64,000 nucleotides of DNA from Alphaproteobacteria bacterium (GCA_030429495.1 JAUIFH010000002.1:491627-555626), one strand, 5' to 3'. Positions 29,314 through 37,994 are shown, counted from the first letter of the stretch. Notes: generated by a model from the sequence alone, not told the origin. Numbers and translations: made by a program.

Positions 29314-29829
29314 CTAGTTTGCGTTGCCGTTTCCACCGCCGTTGCCGCCACCGTTGCCGCCACCGTTGCCACCGCCGTTCCCGCCGCCGTTCCCGCCACC
29401 GTTTCCGCCACTGTTGCCGCCGCTATTGCCGCCCTTGTTGCCGGAATTACCCTTGCTGCCGGATTTCCCCTTGCTCTTGTTGCCGGAATTGGCGCGCGCG
29501 GCCTGACGAACGGCTTTAGCGTTGGCTGAATTGCCCGACAGCATCCGGCCCGTGGCGGCATCGACGATGACGCTCGCCAACTGGCCGTTCGGGCGCATGA
29601 CCAGCACGTGGTAGTAAATGCTGTCTGCCTTGAAGGCGCGTACATCGACGGGTTCGCCGGATATCTGTTTGCGGACCGAATTGAGGATGGCGGGCAGGCT
29701 GAGGCTGCTGCCGGCTTCCACGTTGCGGCGCACCTCGCTCTGGTCAAGTTCCTGAACGCCCGCCGCCTGCGCCGCTACCGACGCAAGGGCGAATGCCAGC
29801 ACTCCCGACATCGCGAACCACTTCACCAT
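29314..29829 (-). CDS. Secreted PepSY-domain protein with Gly/Asn-rich repeat tail
   Basis: The 171-residue protein has an N-terminal signal peptide ending near AAQAAG (about residue 23). A PepSY-like domain at about 40-100 follows (SLPAILNSVRKQISG, then VIVDAATGRML). The last 60 residues are low-complexity: first Ser/Lys/Gly, then about eight tandem GGGN/GGNG units. PepSY proteins are common partners of PhoP/PhoQ-like systems, and this gene sits just upstream of the response regulator in the same direction. The repeat is shared with the protein encoded divergently at 30015-30935. It ends with TAG. Confidence 0.8.
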   Translation of the reverse strand: MVKWFAMSGVLAFALASVAAQAAGVQELDQSEVRRNVEAGSSLSLPAILNSVRKQISGEPVDVRAFKADSIYYHVLVMRPNGQLASVIVDAATGRMLSGNSANAKAVRQAARANSGNKSKGKSGSKGNSGNKGGNSGGNSGGNGGGNGGGNGGGNGGGNGGGNGGGNGNAN

Positions 29830-29860
29830 GCTGATTTGATACCAAATTCAAGATTAACTG

Positions 29861-29877
29861 AACATGAACAGCATGTT
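29861..29877. promoter_or_regulatory. Inverted repeat in the divergent promoter region
   Basis: AACATG (29861-29866) and CATGTT (29872-29877) form a 6-base inverted repeat with a 5-base spacer in the A/T-rich gap between the PepSY operon and the divergent repeat-protein gene. It could be a binding site for the neighbouring response regulator or another dimeric factor. The repeat is seen in the sequence; the role is inferred. Confidence 0.4.
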
Positions 29878-30014
29878 GTCGTTTGGTTCAACACAGATGT
29901 GGTTGAGTTGTCGGACCGAATGCCCGGGCCGTGGTCTGCCGCTACTTGGGACAGGAAGACGCGGAAGGCCAGAAACGGGTTCGGTTGCGACAACGACTTG
30001 AACGAGTGTGCCGA

Positions 30015-30935
30015 ATGACCAAGACATCGAACGTCCTAATCAAAGCCGCCTGCATTGCGATCGCTACGCTCGGCGCGACGGCCGTCATTGCGACTGTCGC
30101 CATGCCCGATACCGCTTTTGCCAAGAATGGCGGAGGAAACGGCGGTGGTAATGGTGGAGGCAATGGTGGTGGTGACAACGGTAACGGTGGGGGAAACAAG
30201 GGCGGAAACGGCAAAGGTGCCGGCGCCGGCAACGCGAAGTCCCAAGCGTCTGGCCAATCTAGGAGCGTCAAAGCCAAAGCGCCGCAAAAACCCTCGACCC
30301 CTGCCGTTGCTGTTGTAAAGAAGAAGGCCTCTGCCAATGGCGTCGTCAAGGCGAACAATGCGGCGGCGAAGAAGGCGTGGGCAGAGCCCGGCTTGTCGCT
30401 CCATCCCAGTGAAAAGGGCAAGTGGAACGCGGCGAACGCCAACCAGGCTGCGCTTGATGCCCATATCCGCAACCAGAATTTCAACGGCACGATCGGCGCG
30501 CTTTCGCAATATCAGCTTGCCGCGAAGGCCGCGGCCGGCGTGCTGCTTTCAGAAGCCGAACAAGCCGCGCTCGACACGTTCGTCGACAGCGCGTCCACCG
30601 AGGTTTCCGATCAGGACCTCGCTGATGCGCTGAATGAAGGCGCGCTTACCGACGACCCGGTTTTCTCCGTGAAGGACGGCATCGTGGAATGCACCGCGAA
30701 TTGCGACGATGTGGACCTTGCCGCGGCGCAGGACATCGCCGATGCCGAAGCTGCCCGCCTGGAAGAGGAAGCGCTTGATGCGGCGCTTGACGACTTCCTG
30801 AGCGATTCCGAGGCCCGCATCGTCGATGAATCAAACAAGAAACTGTCGCCTTCGCGCACCGAGGATCTTCTCAATGAACTCGCTGCGCAGCTTGGCGTCA
30901 CACGGGCCGAGCCGGAGGAAGAACCGGCCGGGTAA
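30015..30935 (+). CDS. Secreted protein with NGGG repeats, function unknown
   Basis: This 306-residue protein has a signal peptide with cleavage likely after PDTAFA (about residue 36). It continues straight into a run of NGGG/GNGG repeats, then a Lys/Ala-rich linker and an acidic helical C-terminal half. The latter includes one possible disulfide pair, Cys-Thr-Ala-Asn-Cys, near residue 237. No family is recognised. It is divergent from the PepSY protein, which has the same type of repeat, so both may be exported, interact and share control. The ATG at 30015 begins the signal peptide; the open frame upstream to 29931 is not used. Confidence 0.75.
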   Translation: MTKTSNVLIKAACIAIATLGATAVIATVAMPDTAFAKNGGGNGGGNGGGNGGGDNGNGGGNKGGNGKGAGAGNAKSQASGQSRSVKAKAPQKPSTPAVAVVKKKASANGVVKANNAAAKKAWAEPGLSLHPSEKGKWNAANANQAALDAHIRNQNFNGTIGALSQYQLAAKAAAGVLLSEAEQAALDTFVDSASTEVSDQDLADALNEGALTDDPVFSVKDGIVECTANCDDVDLAAAQDIADAEAARLEEEALDAALDDFLSDSEARIVDESNKKLSPSRTEDLLNELAAQLGVTRAEPEEEPAG

Positions 30936-31056
30936 TGCTTGCTAACGAAACGGGTACGGGCGGAATACCGGCGTCAGACCGGTGGCCGGAAACCCGGAAG
31001 AAACGACACGGGGACGTGCAGTGAATTTGGGGACCGCACTCAGGGGAAGGTGAGTA

Positions 31057-31299
31057 ATGTCACTGTATCGTATCGTGGACCGTCTCGCTCTCGCTTTCGC
31101 GCTCATGTCGTCGCTGGTTTTCCTGTCCATGCAGGAAAGCGAGGCCGCTATCGTGTCGCTGGCCTTCTGGCCGCTGACCCGGGCAGTTATCTCGGTGCTC
31201 GACGTGTTCTTCCTGTTCTTCACGCAAGAACCGCTCGTACGTAGCTCTGCCCACGACGCGAACGTCGATGCCAAAGAGCGTGCGATCGCTAAGCGCTAG
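31057..31299 (+). CDS. Small membrane protein, function unknown
   Basis: The 80-residue protein has a strong ribosome site (GGGGAAGG about 7 bases before the ATG). Its first two-thirds are hydrophobic with two probable membrane helices, and a polar tail follows. No family is recognised. It follows the Gly/Asn-repeat secreted protein by 121 bases on the same strand and may be co-transcribed with it. It ends with TAG. Confidence 0.55.
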   Translation: MSLYRIVDRLALAFALMSSLVFLSMQESEAAIVSLAFWPLTRAVISVLDVFFLFFTQEPLVRSSAHDANVDAKERAIAKR

Positions 31300-31414
31300 G
31301 CATCGTCCGTCGCCAGCGTTTCTCGGAGCGCGCTATCACCAGAGTCTGCCCCCATTGATCGGCTTGCGGGGCACTTGACCGTCGCGCCGGTTTGGCGCCG
31401 AGGCTCCGTGCCTC

Positions 31415-32392
31415 TCAAGCCGTGTCGGGCAAAGCCTTGAGCGACGCGGCGTTCACCACTACTGCCGGATCGATCTTCCCGTCAAAGAAATCCAGAACGT
31501 TCTGAACCGACGCCACGGCGGTGCGCTCGCCGGCCTCGGCCGTCAGTCCACCAATATGGGGCGACAGAATGACCTGGTCGAGCGTGAAGAGCTCGTTGGT
31601 AGCAGCCGGCGGCTCGGATTCGAACACGTCGACACCGGCGGCCGAAAGATGACCCGATTCCAGCGCGGCGACAAGCGCGGCCTCGTCGACAACGCCGCCC
31701 CGTGCGGTGTTCACGAGAATAGCCCCGGGCTTCATCCGCGCGAATTCGTCGGAGCCGATCAGCGGGCGGTCGGTCTTGGGCGCATGGATCGAGATCATGT
31801 CGGCCCAGCCGAGCCCGGCGCTCAGATCGCAGGGGGTCGCAATGGCGTCATTCGGCCAGCCCTGCCGTTCAAGGTAAGGATCGCAGGCGCGGATCTGCAT
31901 GCCCATGGCCGAGGCCATACGCGCAAGATGGCGGCCGATGCGCCCATATCCGACGATGAGCAGCCGCTTGCCGTACAGTTCGACGGCTTCGAGCCCGCCG
32001 CGCCACTCCCAATTGCCCGAGGTGACCGAGACATGGGCCCGAACGGTCCGTTTCGCAGCCGCCATGACCAGCATCATCGCATGCTCGGCGACAGAGATCG
32101 AATTGACGTCACCGACGATGGTGAGCGGAATGCTCCGCTCGTTGAGTGAGGGAAGATCGACGGCGTCATAGCCGACGCCATGCCGTGAGACGATCTTGAG
32201 CCGGTCAGCCTGTGCAACCGTCGCGGCCGAAAGTGGCTGCGTTCGGATGACGAGCGCGTCGGCGCGGCCGATCAGGGGCCGGTAGCTTTCTTCCGTGATC
32301 TCTTCGACATAGTCGAACGTCACGTCCGCCGCTGCCTTAAGCAGATCAAGTCCGCTGGGATGCAGTTTCCCGGCAACCAGAATATGAGGCAT
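31415..32392 (-). CDS. D-isomer-specific 2-hydroxyacid dehydrogenase
   Basis: The 325-residue enzyme has the NAD-binding GYGRIGRHLA and the catalytic triad positions of the family: Arg in TARGGVVDE, Glu in DVFESEPP and His in SPHIGGLT. It reduces a 2-oxo acid or oxidises a D-2-hydroxyacid with NAD(P). AAGGGAG lies 8 bases before the ATG at 32392. It is downstream of the aldolase and glycerate kinase fragment on the same strand, suggesting a sugar-acid pathway (aldol cleavage, reduction, phosphorylation). It looks intact although its neighbours are broken. Confidence 0.88.
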   Translation of the reverse strand: MPHILVAGKLHPSGLDLLKAAADVTFDYVEEITEESYRPLIGRADALVIRTQPLSAATVAQADRLKIVSRHGVGYDAVDLPSLNERSIPLTIVGDVNSISVAEHAMMLVMAAAKRTVRAHVSVTSGNWEWRGGLEAVELYGKRLLIVGYGRIGRHLARMASAMGMQIRACDPYLERQGWPNDAIATPCDLSAGLGWADMISIHAPKTDRPLIGSDEFARMKPGAILVNTARGGVVDEAALVAALESGHLSAAGVDVFESEPPAATNELFTLDQVILSPHIGGLTAEAGERTAVASVQNVLDFFDGKIDPAVVVNAASLKALPDTA

Positions 32393-32487
32393 GTGATCTA
32401 CTCCCTTTGTCTGAGCCGCCACCTTCAATCGGCGATGGCAGAAGCGCCACGCTGGCCATTCCCGACCGCGTGGCGCGCCGTTGCTTG

Positions 32488-33261
32488 CTAAAGAAACTTC
32501 GCCTTCAAGGTCTCACTGGCATTCCGGAGCAGCCCGAGATCGGAGCCGACGGCGACGAAGTTCGCGCCAAGCTCCATGTATCTGCGGGCGCCGGCCTCGA
32601 CGGGCGCGAGAATGCCCGCGGATTTGCCGGCCTTCTTGGCGATATCGAAGACATGCTTGATATGCGCCTGCACCTCGGGATGCGACGGATTGCCGAGATG
32701 GCCGCAGGCCGCGGCAAGGTCGGACGGGCCGATGAACAGACAATCCACGCCGTTGATCGCGGCCATATCTTCCGCGGCGGCAGCGGCGCCCGGCGTCTCG
32801 ATCTGCACGATGACGCTGATATTGTCGTTGATGACCTTCTAGTAGTCGGCGATCGTGCCATACATGTTGGAACGATGCCCCACCGACACGCCGCGAATAC
32901 CCTCGGGCGGATAGCGCGTCGCGGCCACGGCGGCGCGGGCCTCATCGGCGTTTTCGACGAATGGGATCAGGAGGTTGTAGAAACCCGCGTCGAGCAGGCG
33001 TTTGATCAGGATCGCATCATTCGCGGGCGGGCGGACGACCGGGGCCGACACGCTGCCCTTCAGCGCCATGAGCTGCGGAATGAGCGACAAAACATCGTTC
33101 GGCGCATGTTCGGCGTCGAGCAGGATCCAGTTGAAACCGGCCAGACCGAGCAATTCGGTCGTGATGTGGCTGCCGAGCGAGCTCCAGCAGCCGATGCTGG
33201 TCTTGCGGGCCAGAAGAGCCTGCCGAAGCTGGTTTGGCAGAAGCTGAGCGGTGTTGGACAT
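32488..33261 (-). pseudogene. HpcH/HpaI aldolase gene interrupted by an in-frame TAG
   Basis: Read as one frame, the locus encodes about 257 residues, the normal length for HpaI-type class II pyruvate aldolases. It has [12 protein letters not shown] near the start, the loop [17 protein letters not shown], and VIVQIETP followed by CLFIGPSDL in the second half. A single TAG at 32839-32841, between YGTIADY and KVINDNIS, splits it. Both halves stay in the same frame and retain the conserved residues, so one base change (for example TTG to TAG) is the simplest cause. GGAGGAA precedes the ATG at 33261. The gene is presumably inactive unless the stop is read through. It would have cleaved a 4-hydroxy-2-oxo acid to pyruvate and an aldehyde. 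Confidence 0.85.
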
Positions 33262-33271
33262 GGTTCCTCCG

Positions 33272-33475
33272 TTAGGCTCGAACGCCGCGCTGGTTGGCGC
33301 CGGCAATCAGAATGGCCCTGAAATCATTGACGTTGGTACGGGTTGGGCCGGTGATGACTTGATCCCCTAGGGCTTCGAAAAAGCCGTGGGTGTTGTTGTT
33401 GGCGAGTTCGGCTTTGGCAGACAGGCCGCGCGCGCTGGCGCGCACGAGCGTGTCAGGTGTTGCGATGGCGCCGGC
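33272..33475 (-). pseudogene. Glycerate 2-kinase (MOFRL/TtuD family), C-terminal fragment
   Basis: About 68 residues match only the C-terminal end of the glycerate 2-kinase / MOFRL family ([44 protein letters not shown]). A complete protein has over 400 residues, so the whole catalytic body is gone. Homology stops at about 33475, where a TctA fragment begins on the opposite strand. The family phosphorylates glycerate from tartronate semialdehyde, consistent with the aldolase and dehydrogenase genes downstream. It ends 10 bases before the aldolase start. Confidence 0.85.
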
Positions 33476-33477
33476 CA

Positions 33478-34371
33478 CTACCCGCGCTGATTGGTCTTTT
33501 CGCCGTCTCGCAGATCTTTGACGATCTGGTCTCGCTCAGCGGCGGCAAGCAGCAGGAGGCGGTTCCGCAGGATTTCTCGACCGCCCGGCCGCCTTTCGGA
33601 ATTCTCGCGCGCGCCTGGAAGGTGATCGCGAGTTCCACCATCATCGGCACGGTGATCGGTGCGATCCCCGGGGCCGGAGGTTCGATTGCTTCGTTCCTGT
33701 CCTACGATCAGGCACGCCGCATGTCGAAATCTCCTGAGACCTTCGGGAAGGGCAACCCGGAAGGCGTCGTCGCGTCCGAAACCTCGAACAACGCGATGGT
33801 GGGCGGCGCGCTTATTCCGATGCTGACGCTTGGCGTCCCGGGCGAGGTCGCGACCGCGATCCTGATGGGCGGCCTGACAATTCAGGGCGTCCGACCGGGC
33901 CCCGCGCTTTTCGATGAGCAGGCGACACTGGTCTATGCCATCTTCGTTTCGTTCATCGTCGCGAACATCGCGATGTTCCTTCTTCAGCTTCTCGGAATCC
34001 GGATCTTCGTCCGCATCCTGAAAGTGCCGAAGCACATGATGATGCCGCTCGTCCTGATGTTCTGCGCGATCGGCGTCTTCGGCGTGAACGGCTCTGTCTT
34101 CGAACTTTGGCTGATGTTCGCCTTCGGCGTGCTCGGACTCTTCCTGAACAGGTTCGGGTTCGGCACCGCGCCGGTCATTCTGGGTCTGATCCTCGGGTCC
34201 CTTACGGAACGCAACCTGCGCCGTGGCATGATCGTCTACGATGGCGACTGGACGCAGTTCCTGACCCGGCCGCTCTCGCTGACATTCCTTGTCCTGTCGG
34301 TCGTCTTCCTTGGGCTGGTGTTCTGGCAGAACCGAAATTCGGCAACGCCTCCGACAACTCCTGAGGGTTGA
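33478..34371 (+). pseudogene. Tripartite tricarboxylate transporter TctA, C-terminal fragment
   Basis: About 297 residues match the C-terminal 60 percent of a TctA membrane permease (normally near 500 residues). They include the signature GAIPGAGGSIASFLSYD, the ETSNNAMVGGALIPMLTLG block and several membrane helices. Homology begins abruptly at about 33478 ([16 protein letters not shown]), immediately next to the glycerate kinase fragment on the other strand. The first four to five helices are missing, so transport is unlikely. TctA works with TctB and a binding protein TctC; neither is present. The open frame reaches back to a GTG at 33457 but without a ribosome site. Confidence 0.88.
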
Positions 34372-34417
34372 CGACAGACGCCTGACCGAACGAGCCGTCG
34401 CCATAGGCCCTGATCCG

Positions 34418-35314
34418 CTACAGAATGTCGGCCGAGCGTATGTCCTCAAGTGCGAAATCGATCAGCGCGCGGACTTTCCGGGGCAGGGCGCGTCCTTCCA
34501 GATAGACGGCGCTGAGGGGCCCGGCCTCGCCGCGGAGCTCCGGCATCACCGGCACGAGGCGGCCCGTCGCCAGCGCGGCGCAAAGGGCGAAACGCGGCGC
34601 GTGGGCGATACCCAGCCCGGCGGCGGCGAGTTCCACCGCAGCCCGGGCCGAGTTCACGTGGAACCGTCCCTGCACCTGGACCGTGTACTCGGCCTCGCCC
34701 CGGTGGAACACCCAGCGGCGCGGCGTGCGGCGGTTGGTGTCGACGATGCAACTGTGCGCCTGCAACTCCTCCGGTATCCGGGGGTTGCCATGGGCAGCGA
34801 TATACCCGGGGCTCGCCACGGCCAGGGACTGAAACTCACCGAGCTTTCTGGACTTGAGCGACAGCATCTCGGAACGTCCCAGGCGGAAGGCGAGGTCGAT
34901 CCCCTCGGCCGCGAGGTCGGCGTAGCCGTCGCTGAGGCGCAGATCGAAGGTCAGCCCCGGGTTGCTCTCGGCGAAGCGGCCGAGCATCGCGCCCACGTAG
35001 ATTTCGCCGAAAGTGACCGGGGCAGAGATGCGGATAACGCCGGAGAACCCGCGCGAGCCCTCTGCCACGTCGGCCAGGACATCGTCCAGGTCGTCGAGCA
35101 GGGCAGGCGCTCGCGCCAGAAGATCCTCGCCCGCCGGGGTAAGACCCACTTTCCGGGTCGTGCGCTGAAACAGCCGAACTCCAAGGCGCGCTTCCAGTTC
35201 GGCCACGTATTTCGAGGTCAGCCGGTTCGACACGCCAAGCTGGTCCGCCGCGGCGGTGAAGGATCCGGTCTGGGCCGTGGCCACGAAGGCGCGCAGTCCG
35301 TCGATGATGTCCAT
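34418..35314 (-). CDS. LysR family transcriptional regulator
   Basis: The 298-residue protein has an N-terminal winged HTH (AFVATAQTGSFTAAADQLG, SNRLTSKYVAELEARLG, LFQRTTR) and a periplasmic-binding-like effector domain (SGVIRISAPVTFGE onward), closest to the single-target LysR types with that segment. The ATG at 35314 starts the HTH; the frame extends to 35365 without a better site. It is divergent from doxX, and a perfect palindrome at 35390-35409 lies between them, so it probably controls the DoxX-dioxygenase-reductase operon and itself. Confidence 0.9.
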   Translation of the reverse strand: MDIIDGLRAFVATAQTGSFTAAADQLGVSNRLTSKYVAELEARLGVRLFQRTTRKVGLTPAGEDLLARAPALLDDLDDVLADVAEGSRGFSGVIRISAPVTFGEIYVGAMLGRFAESNPGLTFDLRLSDGYADLAAEGIDLAFRLGRSEMLSLKSRKLGEFQSLAVASPGYIAAHGNPRIPEELQAHSCIVDTNRRTPRRWVFHRGEAEYTVQVQGRFHVNSARAAVELAAAGLGIAHAPRFALCAALATGRLVPVMPELRGEAGPLSAVYLEGRALPRKVRALIDFALEDIRSADIL

Positions 35315-35389
35315 GATAATCCAATTGAGAACATTTTGAGGATAGTCATTCCATAAAGTCTCCATTTTGACGATCTATGGCAAGGTCTA

Positions 35390-35409
35390 GTTTCGTATCA
35401 GAACGAAAC
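35390..35409. promoter_or_regulatory. Perfect palindrome, probable LysR-type operator
   Basis: GTTTCGT (35390-35396) and ACGAAAC (35403-35409) form a perfect 7-base inverted repeat with a 6-base spacer and include the T-N11-A pattern of LysR boxes. It lies 26 bases before the doxX ATG and 76 bases before the divergent lysR start. Confidence 0.65.
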
Positions 35410-35434
35410 GACGACCTCCGAAAGGACCTCAGAC

Positions 35435-35869
35435 ATGACCGCCCCGACCAATACCGCCACCAACTCTGACTACGCCGCCTTTGCGCTTCGCGTCAGCAGC
35501 GGCGTTCTTTTCCTCGCCCACGGGCTGACGAAACTCTTCGTCTTTACCATTCCCGGCACGGTCGGCTTCTTCGAAAGCCTCGGCCTGCCTGCCATCGCCG
35601 CCTACCTGACCATCCTTGCCGAGATCGGCGGCGGTATCGCACTGATCCTCGGTGTCGCGACGCGCCTCGTCTCGATCCCGCTCGTCGCCGTGCTGCTGGG
35701 TGCCGCCTGGGCGCATGCGGGCAATGGCTGGATCTTTTCCAACGCCGGCGGCGGTTGGGAATTCGCGGTCTTCTGGGCGGTGGTGCAGACCGCGATCGGT
35801 CTTATTGGTGCGGGCGCCTTCGCGCTGCGCGTGTCTGCCCTGCAAAAGACCCTCGGCCAGTTTGCCTGA
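35435..35869 (+). CDS. DoxX family membrane protein
   Basis: This 144-residue protein has four hydrophobic helices with the DoxX pattern: RVSSGVLFLAHGLTKLF in the first helix, then FFESLGLPAIAAYLTILAE and a central GVATRL. DoxX-like proteins are often linked to quinone or oxidative-stress metabolism, and the next genes (extradiol dioxygenase, glutathionyl-hydroquinone reductase) fit that theme. It starts 26 bases after the palindrome and is the first gene of a three-gene operon. Confidence 0.88.
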   Translation: MTAPTNTATNSDYAAFALRVSSGVLFLAHGLTKLFVFTIPGTVGFFESLGLPAIAAYLTILAEIGGGIALILGVATRLVSIPLVAVLLGAAWAHAGNGWIFSNAGGGWEFAVFWAVVQTAIGLIGAGAFALRVSALQKTLGQFA

Positions 35870-35920
35870 CCTCTCGCCGGGTCGCCACGCAGGCGGCCCG
35901 CGCCTTAAAGGAGACCTACG

Positions 35921-36751
35921 ATGAGCATCGCACAAGATCTTCAGAAACTGCGCGACCGCCTGGCGCCGACGGACCGGATGCCGCTTGTCTTTCTCGGTCA
36001 CGGCAGCCCCATGAACGCGCTGGAAGATACAGCCTTCAGCCGGGCTTGGTCCGATCTGGGGCGCAGCCTGCCACTGCCGAAGGTAATCCTCGTGGTTTCA
36101 GCCCACTGGATGACGCGCGGCACCACATTAGTTGATGTCTCGGCCGTGCCCCGCACGATCCACGATTTCTATGGTTTCCCCGACGCGCTTTATGCCCAAA
36201 CCTATCCCGCGTCGGGCGACCCCGATCTGGCCCGCGAAGTGGTGAGCCTTCTGGCCAGCCACCACGCCGAGGAGGACGATACGTGGGGTCTCGACCACGG
36301 CGCATGGACCGTCTTGAAATTCCTCTATCCCGAAGCCGATGTGCCGGTCTTTCAGGTCTCCATCGACATGTCCCGCGACCTGGATCATCAGCTTGAGATC
36401 GGGCGTGCATTGTCCGATCTGTGCGACCGGGGTGTCCTGATCCTGGGATCGGGTAATGTGGTCCATAACCTGCGCGCCGTCCGATGGGACGCGGGTGCCA
36501 AACCGCTCGATTTCGCGCTGGAGTTTGATGGGTTGTTCACCGACCGTCTGACCGACCGCGACTTTGCGACGCTTTCCGATCGCGAGGGTCTGGGGGCGCT
36601 GCTGCGCATGGCGCATCCATCGGTCGATCACTACCTGCCCGCGCTGACTGTCGCCGGCGCTTCGGATGCGCGCGACGGCCTGATCTTCATGACCGACAGC
36701 ATCGACCTCGGTTCGGTGTCCATGCGGTCCTTCGTGTTCCATGCGGCCTGA
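35921..36751 (+). CDS. ygiD: Class III extradiol ring-cleavage dioxygenase (4,5-DOPA-extradiol-like)
   Basis: The 276-residue protein belongs to the LigB superfamily as in YgiD. It has GHGSPMNAL (iron-ligand His near residue 27), the SAHWM motif (His near 61) and a later GSGNVVHNL (His near 184). It uses non-haem iron to open a catechol ring beside the two hydroxyls. AAAGGAG lies 8 bases before the ATG. Its partner gene encodes a hydroquinone-reducing glutathione transferase, which suggests detoxification of catechols or quinones under LysR control. Confidence 0.88.
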   Translation: MSIAQDLQKLRDRLAPTDRMPLVFLGHGSPMNALEDTAFSRAWSDLGRSLPLPKVILVVSAHWMTRGTTLVDVSAVPRTIHDFYGFPDALYAQTYPASGDPDLAREVVSLLASHHAEEDDTWGLDHGAWTVLKFLYPEADVPVFQVSIDMSRDLDHQLEIGRALSDLCDRGVLILGSGNVVHNLRAVRWDAGAKPLDFALEFDGLFTDRLTDRDFATLSDREGLGALLRMAHPSVDHYLPALTVAGASDARDGLIFMTDSIDLGSVSMRSFVFHAA

Positions 36752-36763
36752 GGGGAAATCGGG

Positions 36764-37729
36764 ATGCTTGTCGACGGCAAATGGATGGAGAACTGGAAGC
36801 CGGTGCAGAAGGCCGACGAAAAGGGCCGTTTCGTTCGGCAGGTGTCGAGCTTTCGCAATTGGATCACACCTGATGGCGCCCCCGGGCCGACAGGCGAGGG
36901 CGGCTTCGCCGCCGAGGCCGGACGCTACCGGCTTTATGTAGCGCTGATCTGCCCATGGGCCTCGCGCGCTCTGATCGTGAGGAAGCTCAAGGGGCTCGAT
37001 GCTCTGATCCCGGTGACGGTGGTGAACCCGGTATTGTCGGATCAGGGCTGGATCTTCGGCGGCTATTCGGGCGCAGACGAAGACCCGCTTTCCGGCGCGC
37101 GCTACATGCACGAAATCTATACCCGTGCCGATGCCCGCTTCACGGGCCGCGCGACGGTGCCGGTACTGTGGGACATGAAGCGCGATGTCATGGTGAACAA
37201 CGAAAGCGCCGATATCGTGCGAATGCTCGACACCGCTTTCGAGCATCTCGCGCCCTCCGATCTCCGGCTCTACCCCGATGACCTTGCCGCCGAGATCGAC
37301 GCGCTCAATCGGTGCATCTACGATTTGCTGAACAACGGTGTCTACAAGGCGGGCTTCGCCTCGTCGCAGATGGCCTATGACGAGGCGGTCGAGGGCGTGT
37401 TCGCGATGCTCGACGAGTTGGAAGAACGCTTGACCGGTGACTATCTCTTCGGCGACCGGCTGACCGAGACTGATATCCGAGCTTTCGTGACGCTGATCCG
37501 CTTCGACGCCGCATATCATGGAATCTTCAAGACCAACCTGAGGCAGATCGCGGATTACCCTCGGCTTTCGGCCTACATGGCGCGGATCCTGGCCCTGCCG
37601 GGTGTGGCCGGGACAGTGAACATGGATCACATCACGCGGGGCTACTACTCAATCAAGGCGCTCAACCCCACGGGCATCCGACCGGTCGGCCCCAAGCATA
37701 TCAGGGCGCTGTTCGATGCTGGCAACTAG
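36764..37729 (+). CDS. Glutathionyl-hydroquinone reductase (Xi-class GST)
   Basis: The 321-residue protein has the Xi-class catalytic motif ICPWA (Cys near residue 65), the segment VPVLWD with NNESADIVRML for glutathione binding, and a C-terminal helical domain ending in IRPVGPKHI. It reduces glutathionyl-hydroquinones to free hydroquinone. It starts 12 bases after the dioxygenase stop. The TAG stop (37727-37729) overlaps the end of an IS3-type transposase scrap on the other strand. Confidence 0.93.
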   Translation: MLVDGKWMENWKPVQKADEKGRFVRQVSSFRNWITPDGAPGPTGEGGFAAEAGRYRLYVALICPWASRALIVRKLKGLDALIPVTVVNPVLSDQGWIFGGYSGADEDPLSGARYMHEIYTRADARFTGRATVPVLWDMKRDVMVNNESADIVRMLDTAFEHLAPSDLRLYPDDLAAEIDALNRCIYDLLNNGVYKAGFASSQMAYDEAVEGVFAMLDELEERLTGDYLFGDRLTETDIRAFVTLIRFDAAYHGIFKTNLRQIADYPRLSAYMARILALPGVAGTVNMDHITRGYYSIKALNPTGIRPVGPKHIRALFDAGN

Positions 37730-37917
37730 GTGTCCGAAGATGTTTTTCGCCAGGTCCCCGCACGCTGGCACAGCGCTGAAATGCTCCCTTCGCCCCGCAA
37801 GCCGGCACGGACGATCCTGATCTTCTCCTCGGCCGAGTAATGCTCGCGGGTCTTCCGTTTGATGCCCGTGCCAAGCTTGTAAGCGGCCTGCTTCGATGGT
37901 CCGGATGTCTTGTTCAT
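37726..37917 (-). mobile_element. IS3-family orfA remnant
   Basis: About 50 residues from the ATG at 37917 match the N-terminus of IS3-family (IS407-group-like) OrfA. A Lys/Ser-rich start is followed by EHYSAEEKIRIVRAGLRGE and ISALCQRAG, part of the HTH. The homology ends at about residue 54 and is followed by unrelated residues and a stop. OrfB and the other end are absent, so this is a scar of an old insertion between the LysR operon and the cyanophycin operon. Confidence 0.75.
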
Positions 37918-37994
37918 CTTAGGTCCAAAATGGCTTCGATAATCCAGAAACCCTCCGTTCCTCAACCCCCTGAATCTGTCCGGAGGCACTGACG

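Noticed and set aside
29320..29470. CRISPR-like array at the end of the PepSY gene
   Set aside because: The short 12-base periodicity encodes Gly/Asn repeats in frame, with no spacers of constant length between repeats.
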